From Methanosaeta sp. UBA80 (GTDB lineage: Archaea; Halobacteriota; Methanosarcinia; Methanotrichales; Methanotrichaceae), in assembly GCA_002505805.1 (NCBI GenBank), contig DAWB01000211.1, positions 12,594 through 19,969 on the forward strand: a stretch of DNA of 7,376 bases. The letters run 5' to 3'. Shown here one piece after another: positions 1-5,139 of this stretch (the stretch's first letter is position 1; every line of letters starts with the position of its first letter). Made by a program: the position numbers and the translations under genes. Under the pieces are notes generated by a model. The model was given only the letters and a program-made list of their open reading frames with translations. It was not told where the DNA came from and did no database searches.

Positions 1-159
1 GGGCAGGCCCACCGCCAGGCCGGAAGCGGCTAGGGTGGTGGTGGGGTAGTTTTTCCAGAATCGCTCCAGGTTGGGCTTTTTAGCCCTGGCCACGGCATTG
101 TACTCTTCTTTAGAGCTGATACCAAAGCCGTCCATGATTATGATCGCTAAGGGCTTCAT
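1..159 (-). CDS. gpmI: 2,3-bisphosphoglycerate-independent phosphoglycerate mutase, N-terminal part (runs off the window)
   Basis: Reverse-strand reading from an ATG at 159 gives 53 codons with no stop. The start [14 protein letters not shown] and the later ASGLAVGLP match the conserved N-terminus of cofactor-independent phosphoglycerate mutase. This cytosolic enzyme of the alkaline phosphatase superfamily interconverts 3- and 2-phosphoglycerate in glycolysis and gluconeogenesis. Asp10 in MDGFG is the first metal ligand of the family. The catalytic serine motif (GNSEVGH in the family) should lie about ten residues beyond the edge, so it cannot be checked. No Shine-Dalgarno precedes the ATG, but a TATA-like box lies about 29 bases upstream, which suggests a leaderless or very short-leader mRNA. 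It probably has its own promoter and is not a continuation of the restriction-modification transcript. Identity is confident; the full length is unknown. Confidence 0.93.
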   Translation of the reverse strand, partial: MKPLAIIIMDGFGISSKEEYNAVARAKKPNLERFWKNYPTTTLAASGLAVGLP

Positions 160-418
160 CTCAAAATGGAAATGGTTGCCGCGGATATATTAGATCTGCG
201 TCGAAAAATGCCTTGAGGGTGCTAGAATCTGCTTGACACATGTCTTGGCCATATCTCGCAAAGACAAGCTGAGCCATTTGGCTATAGCTGATCGACCGGG
301 CGGAATCTGCTGGAGACCGGCAGGGAAAAAGGCCCCCTTGCATTATATTCATTGATCATTTTCCCGACGCAAGAAATCTGATCTATTTTGCTTCCGCTCA
401 ACAATTTCGATCTTGTTT
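160..418. other. Spacer between the methyltransferase and gpmI
   Basis: This 259-base gap follows the methyltransferase stop and precedes gpmI, both on the minus strand. A 63-codon minus-strand reading frame (161-352) fills most of it and ends two bases before the gpmI ATG. Its predicted protein matches no family I recognise, has no convincing ribosome site and contains the gpmI TATA box in its last codons, so I do not call it a gene. Around 321-341 the minus strand has a G-rich stretch followed by five T's, a weak candidate terminator for the restriction-modification transcript. Nothing else stands out. Confidence 0.5.
185..192 (-). promoter_or_regulatory. Putative archaeal TATA box for gpmI
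   Basis: On the minus strand the octamer reads TAATATAT. Its centre is about 29-30 bases before the gpmI ATG, the spacing expected if transcription starts at or a few bases before the start codon. No clear purine-rich BRE is visible next to it. The call rests on spacing and base composition only. Confidence 0.45.
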
Positions 419-1399
419 TTACTGTGGCTCAATGGCTCGCAGAGCAGGGCATTTAGGTGTATCCATCCATGACATATCTTTTCCAATAACCAATTCTTGC
501 ATTGTAGCATTGTGGGTATTTGTCATAGGAATAAGACGATACTGGAATCCGTGTATCTCTGCTAGGGCCTTTACTTCGTCTGCATTATCATAGGTAATCA
601 GAAAGTCGCCCTTAATGGAATCGCATATTGTGAACAACTCCTCATGATTGATATCACAATATTTATACAATCTCTTTCCTGCTTTCTTTCCTCCTGCTGT
701 ATATGGTGGATCTATGAAGAAGACTGCATACTCCAGGTCCGAAAACTCTTTCATGACCTTTAGTCCATCTTCGCATCTAAAATCGATCCTTTCTGCCACA
801 TGCTGAAGGTTAGTTATCCTTTTCGCAAGGGTTGCTGGATACCATCTGGACTTGATACCCTTTCCGTTCTCACCAAGTTTGAGGAAGCCGGACCCCTTTG
901 CCAGAATGCCTCCATGAGATGTCCTATTCTTCAGGATAGTCTGGAAAGCTCTTTCCTTGGTGTTGGTAGCAGGTTTGGAGACCTCCTCGATAACACTCTC
1001 TCTTGTCAAGTCGAAGTTAAGGATCTGGTCTGCCAACCACCCAGCATCTCCATCAATAATGCACTGCCATACAGCTGCTATGTCCTCATCTAATTCAGCC
1101 ATGACCGCTTTTGGGACCAGCCTCTCAAATAGTGCTGTAAGGCTGATAATCCCGCCACCTGCAAAAGGCTCAATGAGAATATTCGGTTTAACGATTTTGT
1201 ATTTTATCCATCTCCTGAAGCTAGGGACAAACCAGGTCTTTCCGCCAGGATACCGAAAGGGACTTCTCTGAGGTACTGATGCCACATTGACTGGCTTTGA
1301 CACTCCTCCTGGGAATAGCAAGGTCTGCTTTGTCGCAGCCACCTTAAAACACCCTCTCAATGGTATTGTTATTTGGCGGAGTCTCCAGCTGTTCATCAA
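419..1399 (-). CDS. D12-class adenine-specific DNA methyltransferase (type II modification enzyme)
   Basis: This is an S-adenosylmethionine-dependent DNA adenine-N6 methyltransferase of the D12/Dam-like (alpha) class, presumably protecting host DNA from the adjacent endonuclease. In order it shows the N-terminal motif X FRYPGGK (residues 48-54), motif I EPFAGGG (77-83, AdoMet binding) and the catalytic motif IV DPPY (230-233). A conserved central block around 158-195 (starting NRTSHGGILAKG) probably borders the target-recognition region. The total of 326 residues fits the class. The ATG at 1399 makes the gene overlap the endonuclease by 56 bases and adds about 19 residues with no family resemblance. 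An in-frame GTG at 1342, one base after the endonuclease stop and preceded by GAGAGG about 10 bases upstream, is an equally plausible start (307 residues). Either arrangement implies co-transcription with, and translational coupling to, the endonuclease. Confidence 0.93.
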   Translation of the reverse strand: MMNSWRLRQITIPLRGCFKVAATKQTLLFPGGVSKPVNVASVPQRSPFRYPGGKTWFVPSFRRWIKYKIVKPNILIEPFAGGGIISLTALFERLVPKAVMAELDEDIAAVWQCIIDGDAGWLADQILNFDLTRESVIEEVSKPATNTKERAFQTILKNRTSHGGILAKGSGFLKLGENGKGIKSRWYPATLAKRITNLQHVAERIDFRCEDGLKVMKEFSDLEYAVFFIDPPYTAGGKKAGKRLYKYCDINHEELFTICDSIKGDFLITYDNADEVKALAEIHGFQYRLIPMTNTHNATMQELVIGKDMSWMDTPKCPALRAIEPQ

Positions 1400-2225
1400 G
1401 CTTCTCTTGAAGAAGGTTCATGAATTCTTCTATTTTTCCTGGACGAGGGGTAGTTATGATATTCAATGCAGGCTCAAATTCTGTGAATACTTCGTCGATC
1501 TTTAGGATAGAATATTTCTCCTGTCCATTGTCTTCTGTCAAATCTAGATCATATATCAGCCATGCAATGTCTGCATTCTCTTTGCTAACACATTCCATTT
1601 GTGGGAGCGTATCATAGAAGCCCTTATTGAGTGCCACAGCAATCTTCTTCTTCCAAGAATTAAGGATACCACCTTTGAAGAGGAGCTGAGGGACCAATCT
1701 TTTCCTAGAGGACGATAGGTAATCCGGACGAGGGTAATTAGGTTGAGTGGACCAGTTCATTAATGCGCGATTCTTGGGATCTTCGATGTAATATTCAAAG
1801 GGGGCTCTTACATTTCCAGATATATAGACTGCTTGAACCTCCAAAGCGCCAAAGTCATAAACTTTCCCTTCATCGTCATAAGCTACCAAGACAACATCAA
1901 TATTACCCGCGGTCTTGCCATTACCGTCATTCAGCCTGACCTCGGTCAGTGAACTCCAGGTAGCGTCTTCATCGAAGAAGAAAGATGCTGCATCATCTGT
2001 TATAAGCCATTCTTCTCTAAACCTTATAGGACAGGTGATGACTGGTTTTTTCTGATGGTAAATGCTGCAAACACCCAGAGGATTCTTTGCCTTATCCTTC
2101 GTGCAATTAGGCACCTTGTTATTGAACGGGCAGAGTCTCTTTGATCTATATCTATCTGCTTTGGCCGACTGGTCGTCTATCAGATAGCCAAAGACTTCTG
2201 CAAGTGGCTGAGATGCTTCTTTCAT
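1344..2225 (-). CDS. NotI-family type II restriction endonuclease
   Basis: The 293-residue protein resembles the restriction endonuclease NotI family. Four cysteines in the N-terminal part, C32 (LCPFNN), C41 (PNCTK), C53 (GVCSI) and C65 (ITCPIRFRE), match the family's Cys4 metal site (iron in NotI), a DNA-binding element. The nuclease core follows the family's PD-(D/E)XK variant with Gln in place of Lys: D110 in GNIDVVLV, then E129 and Q131 in LEVQ. A conserved SSSRKRLVPQLLFKGGIL block is at 171-188. All expected catalytic and metal residues are present, so the enzyme looks intact. The ATG is preceded by AGGAAA (2231-2236), a plausible ribosome site. The gene lies upstream of the methyltransferase in one transcript. 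Base composition is AT-rich compared with pcm next door, suggesting transfer. Cleavage specificity cannot be read from the sequence and need not be that of NotI. Confidence 0.9.
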   Translation of the reverse strand: MKEASQPLAEVFGYLIDDQSAKADRYRSKRLCPFNNKVPNCTKDKAKNPLGVCSIYHQKKPVITCPIRFREEWLITDDAASFFFDEDATWSSLTEVRLNDGNGKTAGNIDVVLVAYDDEGKVYDFGALEVQAVYISGNVRAPFEYYIEDPKNRALMNWSTQPNYPRPDYLSSSRKRLVPQLLFKGGILNSWKKKIAVALNKGFYDTLPQMECVSKENADIAWLIYDLDLTEDNGQEKYSILKIDEVFTEFEPALNIITTPRPGKIEEFMNLLQEKLDEQLETPPNNNTIERVF

Positions 2226-2296
2226 GTATCTTTCCTATTCGTTTTGGCTTTATTGGCTTTTATCTGTTCTCCTCATGCCAATATTCAATCTACCGG

Positions 2297-2304
2297 AAAA
2301 AAAA
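2297..2304 (-). terminator. Oligo-T terminator after pcm
   Basis: The minus strand carries eight consecutive T's about 40 bases beyond the pcm stop codon. Archaeal RNA polymerase terminates at such T tracts without needing a strong hairpin, and only a weak 4-bp CAGA/TCTG stem precedes this one. It would separate the zinc-ribbon/pcm transcript from the restriction-modification genes that follow in the same direction. Confidence 0.5.
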
Positions 2305-2343
2305 TGCAAAATCAACACAGAAGCACTCTGCCTACAAAGAGTC

Positions 2344-2988
2344 TCAATTCCTATCTTTAAATCCTTCTTCTCCTATGAGGGGAACGAAGATCACGCCCAT
2401 CTTCCGCTCCGCAAAGAAGCCGTTCTTTCTGGTCACCAGGTACAGCTCCTGGTAGTCCTCTCCCACAGGAATGACCATCCTGCCTTCGATCTTCAGCTGC
2501 TGCTTGAGCGGCTCGGGAATGCTGGGAGCGGTGGCCGCCACGCTGATGCGGTCGTAGGGAGCATGCTCCGGCAGGCCCAGGCTTCCGTCGGACTGGATCA
2601 CTGTCACATTCTCCACCCCCGCCCGGGCCAGGTTTAGTCTGGCCGCCTCCACCAGCCCTGCTATGCGCTCCACGGAGTAAACCTGCCCTCCCGGGCGGAC
2701 CAGCTCGGCCATAACCGCGGCATGGTAGCCGCTGCCTCCCCCTACCTCCAGCACATTCATGCCCGGCTGCAGGTCGAGGATGGTGCACATTATGGCCACC
2801 ATATGAGGAGCGGATATGGTCTGGCCCCGACCGATGGGAAGAGGCGTATCGTCGTAAGCCCGGCTCTGCAGCGGCTCGGGGAGAAAAAGCTCTCTTGGCA
2901 CATGGGACATGGCCGATATGACCCGCGGATCGGCTACTTCCTCAAGGCTGGAGAGAAGCTGCTCTTTGTTCAAATCTCTCGACCCCAA
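2344..2988 (-). CDS. pcm: Protein-L-isoaspartate O-methyltransferase
   Basis: This cytosolic repair enzyme transfers a methyl group from AdoMet to L-isoaspartyl residues of damaged proteins. The 214-residue product has the family's usual length and order of motifs: HVPRELFLPE (29-38), the substrate-site block GQTISAPHMVA (55-65), AdoMet motif I VLEVGGGSGYHAA (79-91), YSVER (104-108), and the C-terminal LKIEGRMVIPVG (165-176). The 2988 start is a TTG codon. A second in-frame TTG at 2973 overlaps the upstream zinc-ribbon stop as TTGA and gives a protein five residues shorter, which I find equally likely. No in-frame ATG occurs before residue 27, which would be too late for the fold. The gene is coupled to the zinc-ribbon gene. 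GC content is high and typical of the right-hand, non-transferred part of the window. Confidence 0.95.
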   Translation of the reverse strand: MGSRDLNKEQLLSSLEEVADPRVISAMSHVPRELFLPEPLQSRAYDDTPLPIGRGQTISAPHMVAIMCTILDLQPGMNVLEVGGGSGYHAAVMAELVRPGGQVYSVERIAGLVEAARLNLARAGVENVTVIQSDGSLGLPEHAPYDRISVAATAPSIPEPLKQQLKIEGRMVIPVGEDYQELYLVTRKNGFFAERKMGVIFVPLIGEEGFKDRN

Positions 2989-3533
2989 ATTCTCTGGATG
3001 TCCTTGGCCTCGGCTGCATCGGAAAAGCCCTCGCCGCGCAGTTTGATCTTTACTATCTCATAGCGGGACCCCTTGGCCGATCTGGCCTCGCCTACAGTGA
3101 ACAGCTCATCGCCGGGAACGCTGATCTTTATAGGGCGGGTCTGGCCGCTGCGGTAGATGGAGATCTTCACTGCCACCTGGTCTGTGGCCCGGGCCCAGAC
3201 GGTCCGGACTGATGCAGCGGGAGCGCTCTCCACCCGTCGGTCCGTCTCCAGGGATGTGATCTGGGCCATGACCACATCCCTGGCCGGATCGTCCACTAAA
3301 AGCTCATCTCCTACCTGGAGTAGCTCCTTGGCCGGGATATGGATGAAGTAGGGCTGGGACTGCTGCTCAGAGCTGACGATAACCTTCAACTTGACCAGAC
3401 GCTCCCTCTCGGCCGGAAGGCTGTGCACCATCCCGCAATCCTCGCAGCGCACCAAATTCTCCTGCCCGGATTTTATCAGGGCATGATCGGTATCGCTGCC
3501 GCAGGAGGGGCAGAAGATCTGATCCTGTATCAT
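2970..3533 (-). CDS. HVO_0476-family zinc-ribbon protein
   Basis: I place the start at the ATG at 3533 (187 residues). The reading frame extends 72 codons further upstream, but that part crosses the promoter and shows no family likeness. Two CxxC knuckles, C8/C11 (FCPSCGS) and C30/C33 (RCEDCGM), form an N-terminal zinc ribbon. Behind it is a mixed charged domain that seems to contain two similar beta-rich segments, around IPAKELLQVGDELLV (67-81) and VPGDELFTVGEA (139-150). This matches the archaeal HVO_0476 family of zinc-finger proteins. The molecular function is unknown; RNA or DNA binding is only a guess. The start lacks a Shine-Dalgarno but has a TATA-like box centred about 27 bases upstream, so the mRNA is probably leaderless. 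The 3' end overlaps the start of pcm. Confidence 0.85.
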   Translation of the reverse strand: MIQDQIFCPSCGSDTDHALIKSGQENLVRCEDCGMVHSLPAERERLVKLKVIVSSEQQSQPYFIHIPAKELLQVGDELLVDDPARDVVMAQITSLETDRRVESAPAASVRTVWARATDQVAVKISIYRSGQTRPIKISVPGDELFTVGEARSAKGSRYEIVKIKLRGEGFSDAAEAKDIQRIWGREI

Positions 3534-3556
3534 AATAGAATAATGGATCTGGTAGG

Positions 3557-3564
3557 TATTTAAA
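3557..3564 (-). promoter_or_regulatory. Archaeal TATA box for the zinc-ribbon/pcm operon
   Basis: The minus strand reads TTTAAATA, centred about 27 bases before the ATG at 3533. This places the transcription start at or next to the start codon. It is the left half of a divergent promoter region of 124 bases. Confidence 0.6.
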
Positions 3565-3627
3565 TTATGGCGGACAGTCGCAGGACTCCCCTCTCGCGCA
3601 AGGCGGCTAAATTTTACAATAGAAAAA

Positions 3628-3635
3628 TTTTTTAA
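3628..3635 (+). promoter_or_regulatory. Archaeal TATA box for the 69-residue gene
   Basis: TTTTTTAA is centred about 26 bases before the ATG at 3658 and is preceded directly by the A-rich AGAAAAA, which could serve as the BRE. No Shine-Dalgarno lies between box and start. The geometry predicts a leaderless transcript diverging from the zinc-ribbon gene. Confidence 0.55.
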
Positions 3636-3657
3636 AGAAGAACGCAGATCTAAACTT

Positions 3658-3867
3658 ATGAAAGAAAATAACAGTGATTGCCGGATCTCCCCGGAGAGGA
3701 GCGCTGATGAGTGCTGCAGCATTGCCGAGAGCATGATTGAGGAGATCAATCAGATCACCCTGGCCGAGAGGCAGGCGGGGCTGTACTCAGGCGCAGGCAG
3801 GAAGGGCTCTTTTAGAAAAAGGCTCATCCGCCAGATCAGGGAGGCCAGAAAGCTGGCCATGGTCTGA
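3658..3867 (+). CDS. Small basic-tailed protein of unknown function
   Basis: The frame encodes 69 residues starting at an ATG that sits exactly where a leaderless start is expected from the TATA-like box. I do not recognise the family. The N-terminal half is acidic and contains three cysteines (C8, C19, C20). The C-terminal half (about 38-67) is rich in Arg and Lys and probably helical, beginning AERQAGLYSGAGRKG and ending in RKRLIRQIREARKL, which could contact nucleic acid. There is no signal peptide or membrane segment. Codon choice is GC-rich like pcm and the genes to the right, which supports it being real. It is divergent from the zinc-ribbon gene and is followed by 163 bases of AT-rich spacer, so it is probably transcribed alone. 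Confidence 0.6.
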   Translation: MKENNSDCRISPERSADECCSIAESMIEEINQITLAERQAGLYSGAGRKGSFRKRLIRQIREARKLAMV

Positions 3868-3950
3868 TCTTATTCTAATCCGTTTATCTGGGGGATGAAA
3901 AGCATCAAGTGATATATCCGGATTAATCTGTGAGGGTAAAGAAAATTAAA

Positions 3951-3970
3951 CATAAAAAACTATTTTTATT
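3951..3970 (+). terminator. Possible AT-rich terminator after the 69-residue gene
   Basis: ATAAAAA and TTTTTAT form a short inverted repeat with a three-base loop, ending in five T's, about 85 bases beyond the stop codon. The stem is all A-T and weak, so the T tract is the main argument. It lies just before the promoter of the membrane protein gene. Confidence 0.25.
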
Positions 3971-3993
3971 ATGTAGGATCCCTATTTCCTGCA

Positions 3994-4010
3994 CGAAAGC
4001 TATTTATATT
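3994..4010 (+). promoter_or_regulatory. Archaeal BRE and TATA box for the membrane protein gene
   Basis: CGAAAG (3994-3999) is a good match to the purine-rich archaeal BRE, and TTTATATT (4003-4010) follows as a TATA box centred about 25 bases before the GTG at 4031. It is the best promoter in the window. It fixes the unusual GTG as the likely start of a leaderless message. Confidence 0.65.
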
Positions 4011-4030
4011 AATCTAGTTACTTATTTGTT

Positions 4031-4717
4031 GTGGACGGCGAATCTAAAGATTGCTCCATTCCCAGATCATGCTCTGAGGTGGAGGTGGACCTCAAGAGGC
4101 TGGACCGGATGCTCCAGGCAGCCCACCGCAGCTCCATTGAGATCAAGGACAGCTACGATTTCTATGTCCTGGCCTTAAAGGAGTTCAACAAGGGAAACCT
4201 GGCCGAGGCCTTCCTGGACTATGACCGGTCGCGCTATGAGTTGACCGCAGCCATTAACGAGGCCAAGATCAAGATCAAGGGCTCGCGCTTCCACAGCATG
4301 AGAACCATATCCTACTTCTTCAAGCTCTACGGGCTCTATGCCGTGATCTTCGCCTCTCTGTCCGTGGCTTTGTTCAGCGCTCTGATCTACCTCTACTCAG
4401 GCGTCGAAGTTTTGGGCGTGCCTCTCTGGGCCGCTTTCTTCGCCGGCCTGGGCTCCTCCGCCCAGATACTGACCGGCGTGGCGGACGACCTGCGCCGCTA
4501 TGGCCTGGCCTCGCGATACAAGAGGCTGTGGTATATGGCCATACCCATTCTGGCCATGGTCTTCGGATATATGGCCTACCTGGTCTTCTCCTCCGGGATC
4601 ATAGCCACGGATGATTCCCAGAGCCGGGAGTTCTCCATCATGTTCATCTGCTTTCTGACCGGATTTCTGACCAAGTGGATCATCGGCCGGCTCTCGCGGA
4701 TGTCCAGGGATATTTGA
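4031..4717 (+). CDS. Four-helix membrane protein with soluble N-terminal helical domain, function unknown
   Basis: The 228-residue product begins with GTG, supported by the BRE/TATA element about 25 bases upstream and the absence of any Shine-Dalgarno. Residues 1-97 are soluble, charged and mostly helical (for example VDLKRLDRMLQAAHRS and ALKEFNKGNLAEAFLDY, a TPR-like look), and may form a coiled coil. Four hydrophobic segments follow at about 101-123, 128-150, 167-187 and 201-219. The second and fourth are glycine-containing (FFAGLGSSAQ, FLTGFLTKW), and charged loops lie between them. There is no signal peptide and I do not recognise a named family. The gene lies 98 bases upstream of the Trypco1/protease-STAND pair in the same direction. 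It could be a membrane partner of that system or an unrelated gene with its own promoter; the sequence does not decide. Confidence 0.75.
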   Translation: MDGESKDCSIPRSCSEVEVDLKRLDRMLQAAHRSSIEIKDSYDFYVLALKEFNKGNLAEAFLDYDRSRYELTAAINEAKIKIKGSRFHSMRTISYFFKLYGLYAVIFASLSVALFSALIYLYSGVEVLGVPLWAAFFAGLGSSAQILTGVADDLRRYGLASRYKRLWYMAIPILAMVFGYMAYLVFSSGIIATDDSQSREFSIMFICFLTGFLTKWIIGRLSRMSRDI

Positions 4718-4781
4718 GGGACTGAGTGTCCTAGCTATGAGATGCATCCAAGTAAGAGAACCCTCTGAAATTAGAACCGAC

Positions 4782-4789
4782 AAATTTTT
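4782..4789 (+). promoter_or_regulatory. Weak candidate TATA box for the Trypco1/protease-STAND unit
   Basis: AAATTTTT is centred about 30 bases before the ATG at 4816, in a stretch without a Shine-Dalgarno. A second AT-rich element (ATATTATTTT, 4801-4810) is too close to the start to drive a leaderless message. If the box is real, the unit is transcribed independently of the membrane protein gene. The same T5 tract could instead be a terminator for the membrane protein gene. Confidence 0.3.
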
Positions 4790-4815
4790 GCTCTAAAATC
4801 ATATTATTTTCATCC

Positions 4816-5136
4816 ATGAAGAAGTTGGTCGAGTTTAAGCTAAAAGATGGAAGTTCCTTTTATGCTGAAATAGAGATTCCTGAATCCGAGGGCGTGACCA
4901 GAGCAGGCCGCAAAGATCTGCCTGCAGAAGCCAATATGATGTTTGAGGATGCCATCAATAAGGTAAAGCCCATGGCTACAGCGATTATTGAAAGCATGCG
5001 CAGCATTACCGATCCAGGTCCAGAAGTTGAGGTCTCGTTTGGACTGAAGCTGACCGCCACCGCAGGAGCCGTTGTCGCTTCGGCTGGCGCGGAGGCTAAC
5101 TATGCCCTGACTCTCCGATGGCCGGGAGGAAAATAG
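4816..5136 (+). CDS. Trypco1 domain protein (trypsin-co-occurring domain 1, CU044_2847 family)
   Basis: The 106-residue protein is a complete single-domain Trypco1. It starts with a short beta-hairpin region (LVEFKLKDGSSFYAEIE, 4-20), has a central helix around FEDAINKVKPMATAII (43-58), and ends in the most characteristic stretch, EVEVSFGLKLTATAG (70-84) then AGAEANYALTLRW (90-102). This family was named from comparative genomics because it recurs next to trypsin-like proteases in STAND NTPase conflict systems. That is exactly its position here, three bases before a trypsin-NB-ARC-WD40 gene. Its biochemical role is not established. A regulator, adaptor or substrate of the protease are the obvious options (inference). 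Its last codons contain the ribosome site of the next gene, so the two are translationally coupled. There is no signal peptide, so it is cytosolic. Confidence 0.88.
   Translation: MKKLVEFKLKDGSSFYAEIEIPESEGVTRAGRKDLPAEANMMFEDAINKVKPMATAIIESMRSITDPGPEVEVSFGLKLTATAGAVVASAGAEANYALTLRWPGGK
5124..5130 (+). promoter_or_regulatory. Shine-Dalgarno of the protease-STAND gene, inside the Trypco1 coding end
   Basis: GGGAGGA ends nine bases before the ATG at 5140 and is the strongest ribosome site in the window. It contrasts with the leaderless first genes and supports both the chosen ATG and co-expression with Trypco1. Confidence 0.75.
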
Positions 5137-5139
5137 TCT

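Noticed and set aside
161..352. 63-codon minus-strand frame between the methyltransferase and gpmI
   Set aside because: No recognisable family, no ribosome site or well-placed TATA box for its ATG, and its last codons contain the likely gpmI promoter.
2246..2263. Imperfect direct repeat GGCTTTAT/GGCTTTTAT upstream of the endonuclease start
   Set aside because: Could hold a TATA box for the restriction-modification operon, but spacing and match are weak and no controller protein is encoded, so I do not call an operator.
2357..2788. 143-residue minus-strand frame inside pcm
   Set aside because: Out-of-frame shadow of pcm: Gly/Arg/Pro-rich composition typical of GC-rich shadows, while the overlapping pcm frame is unmistakable.
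2224..3063. Plus-strand frames opposite pcm (2224-2637, 2722-3063)
   Set aside because: Antisense to clear pcm and zinc-ribbon coding sequence, with no family features.
3534..3749. 72-codon upstream extension of the zinc-ribbon frame
   Set aside because: It crosses the divergent promoter and overlaps the start of the 69-residue gene. The zinc-ribbon knuckles begin eight residues after the ATG at 3533, which has its own TATA box.
3876..3925. 7-bp inverted repeat TAATCCG/CGGATTA flanking about 36 bases
   Set aside because: Too short a stem for so long a loop and no T tract follows; probably chance in AT-rich spacer.
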